From positions 62,001-126,000 of the forward strand of contig JAQFWX010000009.1 of assembly GCA_027605045.1 (NCBI GenBank): a stretch of 64,000 nucleotides of DNA, in the 5' to 3' direction. A program made the position numbers and the translations under genes. Below, in pieces: positions 49,753-62,166 of the stretch. Origin of the DNA: Phallus indusiatus. Taxonomy: Eukaryota; Basidiomycota; Agaricomycetes; Phallales; Phallaceae. Numbering within the stretch: the first letter of the stretch is position 1; the number at the start of each line of letters is the position of its first letter. The notes below the pieces were generated by a model, which saw only the letters and a list, made by a program, of their open reading frames with translations, did not search any database and was not told the origin of the DNA.

Positions 49753-50039
49753 GAGAGGTTTCACAGAGGTTTTTTCTTTGGACAGAGTTTCGTCTGCAAT
49801 TCCTGTAATTAGTCCTTTCCTTTAGTACATGAATAAATCAATAACGGGAAACAACTTACGGCACGAAAAATTAGCTTTGGAACGCTGTTTCACTGTCAGT
49901 TGCTCATTGGTTGTTTGACAGCCAGTTTGTTGAATGTTCGGATCTTTGTTGCCGCATGTGACAGTAACAAGGCCAAGTCACACTCTATTCCCTCATACAA
50001 CACCGTCGCTGACGACGACGGCGCACTGGCGCTGGCAAC

Positions 50040-53000
50040 ATGGCTACGGGTCCGGCTTATATGAATGCAATAACAAGTCATTCAAAACTGAAGACAACCA
50101 TCACTTTGTCTGGCCCATTGTTTGTAGCTGGACAGGACATCACTGGGAAAGTAGAGCTTGACTGCAAAGCTGAACGTGAAGTTGGGATCGGTCTCATAAT
50201 CGTCGAGTTACTTGGAGTTCAGGGTACATATGGATTTTAGTTGCACGGAATTATAAGAACATGTATCTGAAAAATTCATTCTTCAGAGTTGAACTCCCGG
50301 GATCATACCGCCGCGACAACTTTTGTTCACTCCCATCGAATATTTCAAGGTCCTGGGCTGCCTCCGTCAAATGCTGTTTACGAGAATACTACACCACAAG
50401 ATCCTTCTTTTCCATCTGAATACTTTCCTGGAAGAAGAGGCATTACGACTTTTTTTTTCAAGTTTCCGACACCAGTTTCTTCCCCTTCATCAGTTTCGTT
50501 CGCATCCGATCTCGCTAAGATTGAATACAAGATTCGTGTTAATGTCGGTGTCGCATACAAGGGAGATACTCGTCTGCTGACGAATAGCGTGAATGCGGAA
50601 CTCGTTCAATGTCAAGATATGGAAGGTACACTGGACGAACATATAGTTGTCGGCGAAGGTGGAAAGATGTATGTTCGAGGGAAGCTGATTGGCGGCAGGT
50701 TAATCACAGGCGAGAAAGCTTGTGTTGAGTTGTATGTGAAGAACCAAACATCTAAGAAGGTTTGTCGCTTGTTTGTTTTAGACCGGTACTTGTTTTGATC
50801 CACATATGATCAACTTAGACCACTGGATTAACATTGGCATTAACGAGATCGCTTCATTTACATGGGACTGGAGCTTCCGTTCCGGTACAGCTAACGGATA
50901 CCCTTCTCTCTGAATCCTTTCGGACCGCTGATTACTGTGTTTCGCCATATACAGAAGGCATAGCAAATTTGGTTTTCACCGTTCCTAGTTCCACGCGGGT
51001 CGTGAAAGGGGGGATTCGGGAAGGCAATATCGACAAGAATGGTACTCGGAAACAAATTGAGCCGCTTTTTGAATTACGGTGTTATTTGTCAGTTAAAATT
51101 GGAATGGGTCTAGGAAGGTAAGGGCCAAATCATATTCCAAACACATTCTAATTTGCACATTAGCAAAGATATTCTGTTCGAAATGCCAATCCAAGTCCGA
51201 CATCGTGCTACTTTAGCACAGGACGCTGCACGCGATCATCGTGCATATCTTTCGCCAGTGTCTCCCGAACCTATCTTCAATCGTACTGCCTCTCCCCTTC
51301 CGTCTCATAGTCCTCGCGCACTCTCTCCAATGCTAAGTCCTCCGGTGTCTCCAATACCCTACACAACTCAACCACTCGCACCGACAAGTCCCGCTCCTGT
51401 CTACACGCCTTACCAGCAAGCCCCGCCCCAACCAGTGATTCATCCCCGAGTCCTTAATCCCGGAGATCCTCATAATGCTCGTGCAGTCTCGCCACGTCTT
51501 TGGTCTCCTACATCTCTCTCACCTGTTGCGCCATACTCTCCTCAACAATCCCCACTACCCGGCGTATATTATTTTCCACCACCACCACCGCTTCCTCCAG
51601 GAGGGCAGCTTTTGCCTTTTGCCTTTCCTGCACGTCCCAACAGTGCGGACCCTTATCATTATCCTTATTACTATCAGAGCCAAATCAACCTACCAAGCGG
51701 ACTTCCGCCAGCATCTCCATATTCTCCATTTCAGTTACCTTCTCAAAACCGCAGTCGACCACCACTTCCTCCCATTCCTACCCTACATCAGTCTCCTCCT
51801 TTCACACAGACCTCGACACAACCACAGCTCCCAGTATCGGCACAAGTTCAACCAGCTGACCCACCAGAAACACCTCCAGTTCCATCACAAATGCAAGATT
51901 TGCCGTTCGAATCTACGGGTCAGCCTGTAGAGGGCAAAGGTGAACGAGCTTCTCGTATAGCTCAACACCTACACACGCCAAAGCGTGCCCGCTCAGCATC
52001 GCCTACGTCGCATCGTTTCCAAGCTACTTCGCTTTCGACGGTTAAACAGCCACCCCCTTCAATACCTCAACGTCCCTATGCAACTAGTTCTCGACATCTT
52101 CCCGTATTTTCTCCCAGACCAGTTATTTCACCTAGTCGAACCTATGTAGGCAATTCTCCAGGAACAATTGGGAACGGTACTACTAAAAGCGATCGAGTGG
52201 ATCTTTTGGAACAGTTGGTTGATGTGGCTCCCGGAGACGAAGAGAAATCGGTCGAAGAAGTCCTTCGAGATTTAGAGGAAGCCGAGAGAGCGGGTCAAAT
52301 TAAGGCGGATTTGGAGTCTGCTGAAATGTTAACTTCTTCCAATAATGCGAGGAGGAATAGATCACTATTGGATATTTTTGATCGGAATGCGATTGAGGGA
52401 CGCGACGCGTCAGCACAACCCATAATATACAATCAGCGTAATGAAGGTCTGGACGCTCTAGAAAGGCGACTCTTGCAAGAGGTTGGTACTCGAAAACCTG
52501 AAGCAACCCGACCTGCCATCTTCAGCCTTGGATTGGCCGATATGTCAACTAGCCCAGATATACATGAACAGTCTATCCCCATGCAAGACAAGAATGAATC
52601 TCGTCCGCCTTCTCCTTGTACTGTCCGACTCCATCCACGGCAATTCAGAGAATCACAGATCTCAGAGTTGGCTCTCGGTCTTGATAACGGACTCAAAAGT
52701 CCCGTAGAACAGAAGCCTCCATCTCCGGATTTACCAAAGACCATGCAAGGCGTAGATCAGAGTGCGCCATTGAAACAGCCCGAGGTGAAGCAACCCCAGA
52801 AAGATGTCCACTCCCAAGATGATGCTAAAGGACGTATCTCCGCATGGCTTAACGGTTTACCTTCATTCTCACCTTCCGCTGCTCATGCGGACCAAGCTCC
52901 GGTAACACACCTTGCAGAGCCAAAGAAGGCGCCTCCACGCAAAAGAAGTATTGATGGCGTGCTCGAATTTTTTGGAATCGGTAGAAACAAGTCGAGGGAG

Positions 53001-54247
53001 GATCTCCGGGCGTCGTCACCCATGGCTTCCCCGTCGCCTGTTCTTCAGGAACACACCAATATTCCAAAAGAACCATTGAATGACGGCTTGGCTGCTCCTT
53101 CGAATCTGGTATCACCCCAACGCAGAACGCCGTCTCCAAGGAGGAAACCTGTGCCATTGTACGTTGAACCGGATGAAGAGATACCATCATCTCGTCCACG
53201 GCCTGACACGGGTAAATTGCTTGATGCTTTACTATTAACTTTAATACTGATGTTGAATCCGTAGCAACTAATCCTTTGCCTAACGAGTTACTGGATGCGC
53301 CTGTTCCTCTGAAATCTCCTCTCAAACCTGAGCAAAGGAATGGAGCTGCAGTTGGTGCAGAAGAAACGCCTGTGATGCGGCCTAACAAACCTTTCTCGCA
53401 CCTAAGGCCAAACGCCCTATCAAAAGGGAAAGCAAATTTGCCCATCGCACCGGTTAAACCTGATACATTTCGCCGTGATTTACCCAGACCAGCACCCAAA
53501 CCGTTATCCGCCACGAGAATCATGCCTAACCCTCTGGAAACCTCGGCCGCCAAATCATCTCATGCAGCACCCGCCGTACAATTCCAAACGAAGGAAAAAG
53601 TGAAAGTGAAAGATACGCTTCCACCTATTCCTACGTCAGCCCAACGAAAATTGGCTCTCCCTATACCCGACTTAGAGGCCAAGTACAACGTACGCTCTGC
53701 TCGAGGGGGTCGAGGAGGCGTTACCACTTCGGTGGCAGCTATCTGGGCGTCTAGGGCTGAAGCCAATAGCACGGAGTCCAATGTAAGCACACTACCTGCT
53801 GTTCCCCGCAGTATATCTGGACAAGGACCAGTGGCACCGGCGCGTCGTCAAGATGGGGAGGTTAAAATCGACTCCGCATCAACATCAAACCCTGATGTAG
53901 CACGGAAAGCTCTACCTAAACATAATACCGAATTGGAGAATCTGTATTCCTCATCATCATCAGACACACCGTCGCGCGATCCCACTAAAGGAGTCTCTGT
54001 TCCCGCACAGGTCCATAAATATCATGCAAAGCCTCAATTGTCCAGTGCTGCCACCCTTGCTCAGCCGGTCCTCGATGCAAAACATAAACCTCCTGCGTTG
54101 TCGATGACCCTCAGTACCGTTTTCGAACCATCAGCTGTCAATGGCGGTAACGGGTCTGCTACCCCGGCTGTTAAGACAGGTGAAGTACACTTTGGACAAG
54201 CGAGACTCAAGGACTTGATCAAGAAATATCAGCAAGGAGCATCATAG
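50040..54247 (+). CDS. Arrestin-domain protein with long Pro/Ser-rich C-terminal region
   Basis: Five exons, about 1,325 residues. The ATG at 50040 gives MATGPAYMNAITSHSKLKTT, then the arrestin N-domain (GPLFVAGQDITGKVELDC, ITTFFFKFPTP, SDLAKIEYKIRVNVGV) and the arrestin C-domain (GRLITGEKACVELYVKNQTS, LTLALTRSLHL, FELRCYLSVKIGM, ILFEMPIQVRHR). From about residue 370 the protein is a long disordered region rich in Pro/Ser with SPxxS/P repeats, plus a short ordered-looking patch RKRSIDGVLEFFGIGRNKSR. The C-terminus is ARLKDLIKKYQQGAS. Alpha-arrestins act as adaptors that bring Rsp5-type ubiquitin ligases to plasma-membrane transporters. I did not find a clear PPxY motif here, so ligase recruitment by that route is uncertain. 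Phases close at every junction. Confidence 0.88.
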
Positions 54248-54586
54248 CAATACCCATGCATACACCTCACGTTTACCTATAATTAATATGTCTTCTCCTA
54301 ATAATTATTATGTTGCATTTTTTTTTCTTTCTTATATTATTGCATTTCGTTTACGACCTTGACGACATTTACGAACTTGACCAACTTATATGTATCTGTA
54401 TGCAATGTTTTAGATCTAGTTACTTGTATTCTTTTGTTTCAATTTAAGAGACGCATTACTACAGAGAGATAAAGAAAAGTAGAAGAATTCGTGTGGACAA
54501 GCAGCCATTGGCAATATCTTCGTAACTTTTGTTTTCTTGCGTGAAGTAGAAAGTTCACCGAAAAGGCTCTCATTTCGCCCCATTGC
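54248..54586. other. Convergent 3' intergenic region
   Basis: Shared 3' region of the arrestin and MFS genes, AT-rich with a T-tract. Nothing else was seen. Confidence 0.35.
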
Positions 54587-57393
54587 TTACAGCGCCGCTT
54601 TCCCAGCAGTCTGTGAAGTAATATAAATGATTCTGAACCTGATGAAGGAGAAATGTAATACCTCAATGGGTAAAAGCAAGGCGGATATAGCGGCTACCAT
54701 GAATAAAGATGCCGATACGAATACTGGGACAGAGCTATTTACATTCCCATACGTCGCAACTTGAAAGTGCAATTGAGGAGGACAATTTAGGAAAGGTAAA
54801 AGTAAGATCTTACTTATTGGTGCCATAAGACCTGTGACTCTTTGATGCCATTGGATTAGTGAAATGCGTAAAATCACTAGTGTTATTTATGTAAATACCG
54901 ATTGAAAGCCGAACAAAGAGCGTCCGCAGTTCCACTATCGGGATTTGATATAATTAAAACAGATTTTTACTAAAATAATTAGACACTTTACCGGTGAGGT
55001 GCCGGAAATACTTCAGGCGTGTATGCGTAAAGCTATTGATGAGAGATGATTAACTTGATTCAGTGATGTACACTGAATTCGGAAAGTACATACCACACCG
55101 TACATCTAAAATTTTTACTCTATTTTCAAATTACTAAATGATTCAAAAATATACTACTCACTGAATTTCTAGACGAGAGGTGAAAATAATAGATGAAATA
55201 ATTTTTCATATGAAACCTTTCGAGCGACTTACTGAGTAAAACTAGTGATGCAAGAATAAGCCAACGTGGCGCTATCTGATCTTGCCGTGGTGAACAAAAA
55301 GAGAAATATTCCCGTCAAAGCAGTTGAAATAGATAAAGCAAACTTCCGTCCCCCGACTGGGATGATACCTCTCCTTGTCAATCCTACAAGCCAGCAGCCC
55401 ATGAGAGAACCTGGGATGGCGAGGACGGCTATGATTGCATTGTTGCTGGGTATGCATTGTATTACAATGTAAAAAGTGTTGAATGATGCAGGAAACGCAC
55501 CGATATGTGATGTTAACACTATCTCCGGATGCCACGCTGTGTCGAGTCAGGTAAATCGGCAGGAAGGCGTTGAACAGAGGATATGCAAGACCAATCAAAC
55601 TAATTATAAGGAAAATTTTGAATCATCATGGTCTCATGGAATTCAAGTTCCCTAACCTACCCCCAGAGCCAAATTGTGAGACTCGTGTTAATCGCCAGAC
55701 GTCTGGTAGAGAAGAGAGGCTTGACATGGGAGCTGATGGAAGTCACATTACCCCATTTATTCATGAAGAGAGCGAACCACTGACAAAGAAAAGCGTGAAA
55801 AGGACCTCGCAAGCAGTTGGGTCTTCGTAACTGGGGCAACCGACGCATTGTCTGAAATTTCCTTTAGTCTATCTGTAGTCAGCGTAATTGTTTTCCCATT
55901 TTTTGCGGCGACGAATTTCAAAGTCTACAATGTTAGCTGATTTAAGGTTATGTATATACAGCTCACTGACAACTTACCTCAATGGCTTCTTCATCCCGGC
56001 CTTTAGCTAATAGGAATTTGGAGGATTCGCGCAAATCAAATACGAAGAACCGACAAATAAACATTGCGAATGTGATTGCACCTCTGAAGACAAGCATCTG
56101 TGAGTATGCAATGTGCGTGTTTTTTACGAGACATTTACAATGTAAACCTAAAAAAAATTGAGTATATGCGCAAAGAGGTTCGAGGGAGCTTGATGAAATC
56201 TCACATAGTATACCTCCAGCCGCGGTTGTCTTCCGCCTTACATTGACCAGGAACGGTGGTGTTTGGACAGGAGAAATTCGCAATAAAGACCCAACCAATG
56301 AGAGAGGCAAGTAGTTGTCCAAATGCCCACCAGACGGAAAGTAAAGTCAGCGTCCACTGACATAAAAGGATCAGCATAAACCTTTTCTGGTAGAAAATGT
56401 ATTGATATGCATATATATTACCTGATGACTTCTGGGTATGTGCTCAAGATATAAAGCGCCTGTGTCATACTGTTTAAATGTACGATCCGGAGCTCAGAAG
56501 AAGAATTACCATCTACAGGTAAACTTTACAAATGAAGTATGAGTTGGGGGACAAAAACTTCTCTCCTAATGATGACTCACTTTCCTCCAACTCCAAAGCC
56601 TAAGCAAGCTAATAATGCGCATAGGGTAACAAAGTCCTTTGCACCGCCTGCGGCAATGCCAAATACACCGGCTAAGAATAGGGTGATCTATATTCAATTG
56701 TCAGCAAATGACTTGCTACAGTAACTCTAGCTTACGTTCCACGAAAGTCGTCTACCTATAGCATCTGCGAGTACGCCCTGGGTCCGCACGGTCAATTCCT
56801 TCATCGTGAATAAGAATGGAGGTAATTACCCAAGTGGTTGCACCGACTATTAGTCCTGTGTATGTAGCTAGGGTCGCGAAAGCAATATGGGGCGGATTCA
56901 TTTCGAGCGTGATTTGCGGAAGTATGAGAGACAGTCCTGAAGGTTGTCGGGCTCAGGATCATAATTGAAATAGATAGTAGAGGAAAGTAATGTTACCCTG
57001 TAGCCATATTTCTATCGTTGTTATTTCTTGGTTAATATATATTTATTCAGTCTTTGTTATGACTTACCATCCGCTGCCCAGCCAAAACCTGATACAATGA
57101 AGAGAGACACTTGATACCGACCCCAACCAATTCTATCGATCACGAAAGCGTCAGATAGGGCAACACTCGAATCGATTACACCGGCGAGCTCAACTCATTT
57201 TGTAGGCATTCATTAACTTTCCCCCCCATTAGCACAGTTAAACATTACCATGCATTTCTGATAGCTCACCAAGCTGACTTTTCAACTGGTACGTCCTGTC
57301 AACACCCTCCTCTACCTCCAACGATATTTCGTCGATAGGAATTTGGTGCGATTCCGACGCCTTACTAGCGGCCATGTGCTTTTCCTCATCCAT
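54587..57393 (-). CDS. Major facilitator superfamily transporter (SV2/sugar-porter-like)
   Basis: Integral membrane transporter with many short exons. The ATG at 57393 gives an acidic cytosolic N-terminus (MDEEKHMAASKASESHQIPI, DEISLEVEEGVDR). The early helices carry FVIDRIGWGRYQVSLFIVSG, FGWAAD. The middle has the family's loop and TM4-6 (GFGVGGNLPVDGALYLEHIP and SVWWAFGQLLASLIGWVF). Later helices run LAIPGSLMGCWLVGLTRRGI then IPVGGRKFALSISTALTGIF. The C-terminus reads GLMAPIIATYGNV, VPVFVSASLFMVAAISALLL then PIETAGKAAL, the usual end of this MFS group, with a stop at 54587. The substrate cannot be read from sequence. The upstream in-frame ATG at 57510 is less likely than 57393. Exon ends inside are approximate. 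Confidence 0.88.
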
Positions 57394-57925
57394 GATGGTG
57401 TCAAGAGGCAGAAAGGTGGAGAAAAAGGAATAGAAGGTGTCACATTTGACAATGGAAGGATTGAATGGCGTTATCTCGTTGAAATGAAAACAGCTTGGAC
57501 TTTGGCACAAACTTGGTATTACTTCACGTGCTCCAATTTCCCTTTTAAACCAATAACCGAGACAGCCTATTATAGACTCTATAGGACTCCACCTGGTCAG
57601 CCATCACTTCCATACCCCGTTTAAGCAAGGTAACTTCTGCGAAAGAATTCACTCCAGGTGGTCAGGGCTCACTTCAATACGAGAGCCGTCTCGTTAAGAG
57701 TTTCACGATTTACTTCTCAATAAACCGGTTGAGATGCCCAGCAAGATGGATACTTTTTCCGAAAAATCGTCATCATTTCAATATCAAAAGTTCGAAGCAA
57801 GCTCGTAATGGAACTGAGGAGGAAAATCATGTCACGTGCTCTATGTGTAATGTCACATATTCGTCACACACACACAAATACCAAAAGTATCACAGACGTT
57901 CCACTACTCACGTCGTTCTCAAAAA
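57394..57925. other. Divergent promoter, MFS transporter / TIM13
   Basis: Contains an imperfect 30-bp direct repeat, listed separately. No gene was seen. Confidence 0.4.
57586..57680. repeat. Imperfect 30-bp direct repeat in divergent promoter
   Basis: Copies at 57586-57615 and 57651-57680 match at 24 of 30 positions (both contain TGGTCAG and TCACTTC, ending ATAC). One copy reads ACTCCACCTGG and the other ACTCCAGGTGG, so the CCACCTGG/CCAGGTGG parts are reverse complements. This may be a paired regulatory site. Confidence 0.5.
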
Positions 57926-58356
57926 ATGTCGAGCTTTCTTGGTTCGTCATCTCCCGCTTCAGACTCGGAATCAGTTAAGCAAAGGATTATGGCCCAAATG
58001 AAGCAGGAAATGGCGATGGCGAATGCCCAGGAACTTCTTAACTCGATGACCAAAAAGTGCTATTCCCGATGCATCACCAAACCTTCTGCCAAAGGACTTT
58101 CCGGCTCAGATGAGGTCGCTATACGCTCTTTCGGAAAATAAGTTTTTGTACTTATATTTTGAATTTTTGAGTCTAGACATGTTTGAGACGATGTATGGAC
58201 CGATACATGGAAGCATGTGAGCAAATCAGCTGTATCCGGTACTACGTGATCACAGCTAATCACTAGTAAATGACAGTTAATGTTATCAGTCGATCCTATA
58301 CCTCCCGGCTTCAAAGAGAAAGATCGGCAGAAAACGCAGAAAAAGCCTTTTCATGA
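57926..58356 (+). CDS. TIM13: Mitochondrial intermembrane-space chaperone TIM13
   Basis: Small TIM protein that, with Tim8, escorts hydrophobic precursors across the mitochondrial intermembrane space. Three exons, 57926-58114, 58177-58216 and 58277-58356, total 309 nt (102 residues plus stop). The sequence starts MSSFLGSSSPASDSESVKQR, then IMAQMKQEMAMANAQELL. The twin CX3C motif is CYSRC and CLRRC, 15 residues apart, forming the two disulfides. The middle intron (58217-58276) is needed to reach the typical C-terminus MEAFNVISRSYTSRLQRERS. Reading on without it gives an atypical tail. The 40-nt middle exon is easily missed by gene finders. Confidence 0.93.
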
Positions 58357-59699
58357 CTATGAAAGCCTCCAACAGCGTTTTTCCGAATGAAGAAAAGAGT
58401 AGACACGACTACTTATGGCAAGTGCATTATGTCGTTTAGTATTTTCTACGAAGCGCTATTAATATTTATCTATTTTATAGTTTCTTTTTGATAGTCCTGA
58501 TATCAACAAGTAGAACCCCATTATAATGTTTTGTTTGGGACTTGGCGGCATTCCTTGTTACCATTAACAATACAACGCCAATAAACAAAAAAAAAGCTCT
58601 GGTGACGTATTGAGTTGAGCTCGATTACGCACGTTATTGGTTGTTTTTTTCAAACACATCTTTTCTCGTCACTCACGCATCAACGGCTAGTGATCAAAAC
58701 AGGTTCAGACTGCGGCGTGTGGAATGTACAACGAATGTAAGGATTCCTCTATTTCTGTCGGTTTATTTATGGCAGAGCTATAATGAGATCTTTCATGCGA
58801 AAACACCATCATTGGTATAAATCACCAGACTCTTGCAATTTGTCAACTTACACACAAAACGTCGTCGGTGTGGTGCCAGTACGGAGAAAGGTATGGGGCG
58901 ATGGATTCTAAGAATATAAACCCGGCCTCAAAGGTAAACTGGCATGAGCGTTCGGCTTTCCAAAAGGACCATTAAGATCGTTGCCAGCGTGCCGAATCCA
59001 CTATTTGATTTCTACGCCAAACGCCGTCAGTTCTCGAGAGAGAGACATGACCTAGTCTTATATCGGACAGGAGATTGTAAGGCTGGTAACTGGGAAGCAA
59101 TATTCGCAGTTTGGACACAACTGCGATCGTACCTTACATGAGCGGGGTCATGAGACTAGCAACTGCATTCTTGTTACACAGGCAGTCGTAAAGATGACAG
59201 AGAACCTTCACTCGGCCTGACCCGTAAGAACCTGATGATCAAACGGCTAGTGGGAGGGGCAACTTGAATCAATTATCAACATTGATAATCCACAAGGTCA
59301 AGCAGAACATACTTCTAAGTTATTACTAAAATTGGAGTCAAAATAATAAGAATTGATACATTCCTCAGATATTCTCATTGTGACTGCAAGTAAAATCAAA
59401 GATGCAGGCGGACATGAGAGATATCGCTACTCCGTATTAATACTAAACTAGGGCCCAATTTACTTTCGGTTAGTAAGGGGCCAATGACATTAAGCAGCCA
59501 ATAATGCTCCCTGGCAGCTCCAGGGTTTTTATGAATGAGAAAAGCTTCCTATTTGCGCAATTCATTCATGATGTCTATTGATGGGCCATGGTACGGATTT
59601 ACATATATATAAGACCTTGTCATTCGTAGGCGGTACACCCCTCCCCTTTCTTCTGCTAGCCTACCTCTCACATTTAGCTTTAATTTTTGCACTATATTA
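58357..59699. other. Intergenic, no gene seen
   Basis: AT-rich DNA. A 65-codon frame (58944-59141) has no recognisable features or splice partner. Confidence 0.35.
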
Positions 59700-60433
59700 A
59701 TGCCTTCTCCTAATTTAAGACAGTACAGTGTAAGTGAATCCCTCAAATTTTTATTTCGTCTCACGACGAACGGAATGCGTAGGATAATGCTTTTCTCCCT
59801 CGAGACATGAAGTGTCTTGGTTATGACGCCCATAAAAATTGCTATGTATTTCGGAAAAAGAACGAAATTTGGCTTGGAATTTTCGGCCAGAGATGGGACG
59901 GTGCAAGGCTAGTGCGATTTGGTAACATTCTGCAAAGCACACTGGACGAAGGTGCACTTGATGACCTTTCGGCTGTTCCGGAATATCCTCCTGATTATAT
60001 GGAAGGTGAACTATCTTTGAAGTACGATTATCGAAAGTTTTACAATAAGTGTATTCTAGACCCGGAGTCGACGCCGAGACTGACAGTGACGAACCCAGGG
60101 GCGAATCGACTGTCATCATCATCGTGGTCACCAGCAACACCTACAACTGAGCTAAGTTCGGTGAGGGCCTCGCCTGGATCTCCCAGCACATCGGACGAGG
60201 CCGAGGTAGTAGCTTCACAGTGGGGGGTCGCAAGCACAAGCATCACAGCCGCTGGTGTTGACAACCAGAATCGTTTGAGGCAAAGAGCATCACATATAAT
60301 CACTTCCATGATTGTAAGTCTGCTGCATATTTACGTATCTCAGAATAATAACTCATCGCGTGCCGAACATTTACACCATTAGCCTCATCCACATCTTCAC
60401 CTACATCAACACAAACGTAATTCTACGTCCTAG
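59700..60433 (+). CDS. Basidiomycete hypothetical protein
   Basis: Exon 1 (59700-59729) gives MPSPNLRQYS with a GTAAGT donor. After about 50 bp it joins in frame to DNAFLPRDMKCLGYDAHKNC, YVFRKKNEIWLGIFGQRWDG, then a Ser/Thr/Pro-rich region and NRLRQRASHIITSMI. A second GTAAGT..ATTAG intron then leads to a His-rich end and a stop at 60431-60433. Small proteins with this 'LGYxxHKxxYVFR...WLG' core are familiar from mushroom genomes as uncharacterised proteins; the function is unknown. No signal peptide. It may be cytoplasmic or nuclear. Confidence 0.6.
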
Positions 60434-60596
60434 AGCTGGTATCTAGTTTGGGTGTTTTCATTACAATAAAACTGTCGTTTCGGTCATTCTTTGACACGCG
60501 CGCGTTTGTGAGCATGAAAGAGTGATAACACGACAACGTTCCAAGTGTTTGATAATCGACTATTCATTTTTAAGCTGTCAAATCGTTTTATTGCCT

Positions 60597-61888
60597 CTAG
60601 TCCAATCCTAGGCTACTGGTGGGAGATAATGTTTTAGGTCCAGTCGAACTACCTCCAAACAGTGAGGAGAACATGTCTTGTAGCGGATTGGCTTGATTAC
60701 GTGGCATTGGAATGTTGAAGTATAGCTGCCCAATCTCTGCTAAAGCCTTTGTAAGAGGAAACAAGTCATGTCAGCTCCAACCATTCCCAGGAATGAATGA
60801 TATTGTATTCACTTTTCGCATGTTAGGGTCTGCCATCAATCCACCTTTCGATTGATATGATCCACAGAGCCTCACCCACGCCTCTCGAATAGTTTTGTTT
60901 TTATCGCCCTGAGCGCGCTGGCAAGTAAGAACAGCCAACTGAAGAAAGTTGAAGACCTGATCGCTGGTCACATATACGACATCTGAAGTCTCTCCGACAT
61001 TTAAAGGGGTCTTGTCAGTCAGAATGGAAGAGCGCGTGCTTGACAAGTGAGAGATAAAGTGGGATAAGAATGTCCGAGCGGCGAGGATGTTTCCTTCCAG
61101 TAGATATCTTTGGTTTACGTTCGTCAAAAGAGAAAGAAAGTCGGTGTGTGTGAAGGCTTACGGTATTACGCCTCTGCAGGCGAACTTGCCAACGTCTGGT
61201 GATTCACCTAACCACTCAATCAACACCTCGGACAAAAGACGAGCACTATCTCGCTTTCCAGCAGCAAGGAAATGTAGTTCGGCCTGTTCGAGAGATCCTT
61301 CTAGAAGAATTAAATATGTTAGAGTCGCAGCACATTCAAAGCGAACTAGAATTATACCTTTGTATAGAAGTTCCCCAATGTAATGATGAAGATCTGGATC
61401 TCCTGCGGGGCAAGTCCCAGCTTTGGCTGTCCATCTAAGAGTAGCGTCTGTTACTATTGAAAGGAAATGCTGATCATCCAGAAAGAAATTTACGCGACTG
61501 AACGATCTATCAAAGTCTTTCTCCACGAGCCACCTGATCCAGTTAAGGCGATTAGTTGTGTGAGACGAGCTGTTCAAGAGATGAATATTCAAGTACAAAA
61601 AGCAAGACACGCTTATAACATACATCTAGATTCCTCGGTAACATCCTCTGGCTTAGTTTCATACACCTCAACTAGAAAACAGGCCAAATCTGTACCACTT
61701 CCCTGCTGACCAGTCTTCAGCAGTTCTCTGGCGGATTGGAACAGGACTTCGATCGCAACATCGAACTGAGAGGATTTGATATAACGAGACGCGAATGTTC
61801 GAGCCTTCTGATGGGCTTCATAAGGAGATGTTGCTATCTGAGGAAGAATGGCATTGAGAGCTCTGGAAGAGGATGGCGTTGGAGGCAT
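60597..61888 (-). CDS. GET4: GET4, tail-anchored protein targeting factor
   Basis: Cytosolic alpha-helical-repeat protein that, with Get5, links Sgt2 to Get3 for insertion of tail-anchored proteins into the ER. The ATG at 61888 gives MPPTPSSSRALNAILPQIAT, then YEAHQKARTFASRYIKSSQF, FQSARELLKTGQQGSGTDLA, CFLVEVYE. After introns follow LNWIRWLVEK, DATLRWTAKAGTCPAGDPDL, HHYIGELLYK, EGSLEQAELHFLAAG, YLLEGNILAARTFLSHFISH, FNFLQLAVLTCQRA and WVRLCGSYQSKGGLMADPNM, RKALAEIGQLYFNIP. It ends SSLGLD at 60597. It matches the family from end to end, about 330 residues. It is divergent from the DPB11-like gene, 278 bp apart. Confidence 0.94.
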
Positions 61889-62166
61889 AATTTAGTATCA
61901 GTGACGCAAGTGTGACCGAACTTGTTTGGCTCGCTCGCAAAATACGATCAAGCTCTCGGACAATGGCTGATAAGTATCACTTGGCTTGATTTCAAACATC
62001 TCATAAAACAAAATCGAGAACTTCTGTGTATATTGAAAATTTGATTAATATGTGAATTGGACAAACCTTTCAGTTGACTTTAAATCGGAGCGCGAATGGA
62101 ATCTCCGATTTACAGTCCCGTCGGATGCGCCCATGAAGGTCCAAACGCGCCGCGCGAAACCATAAC

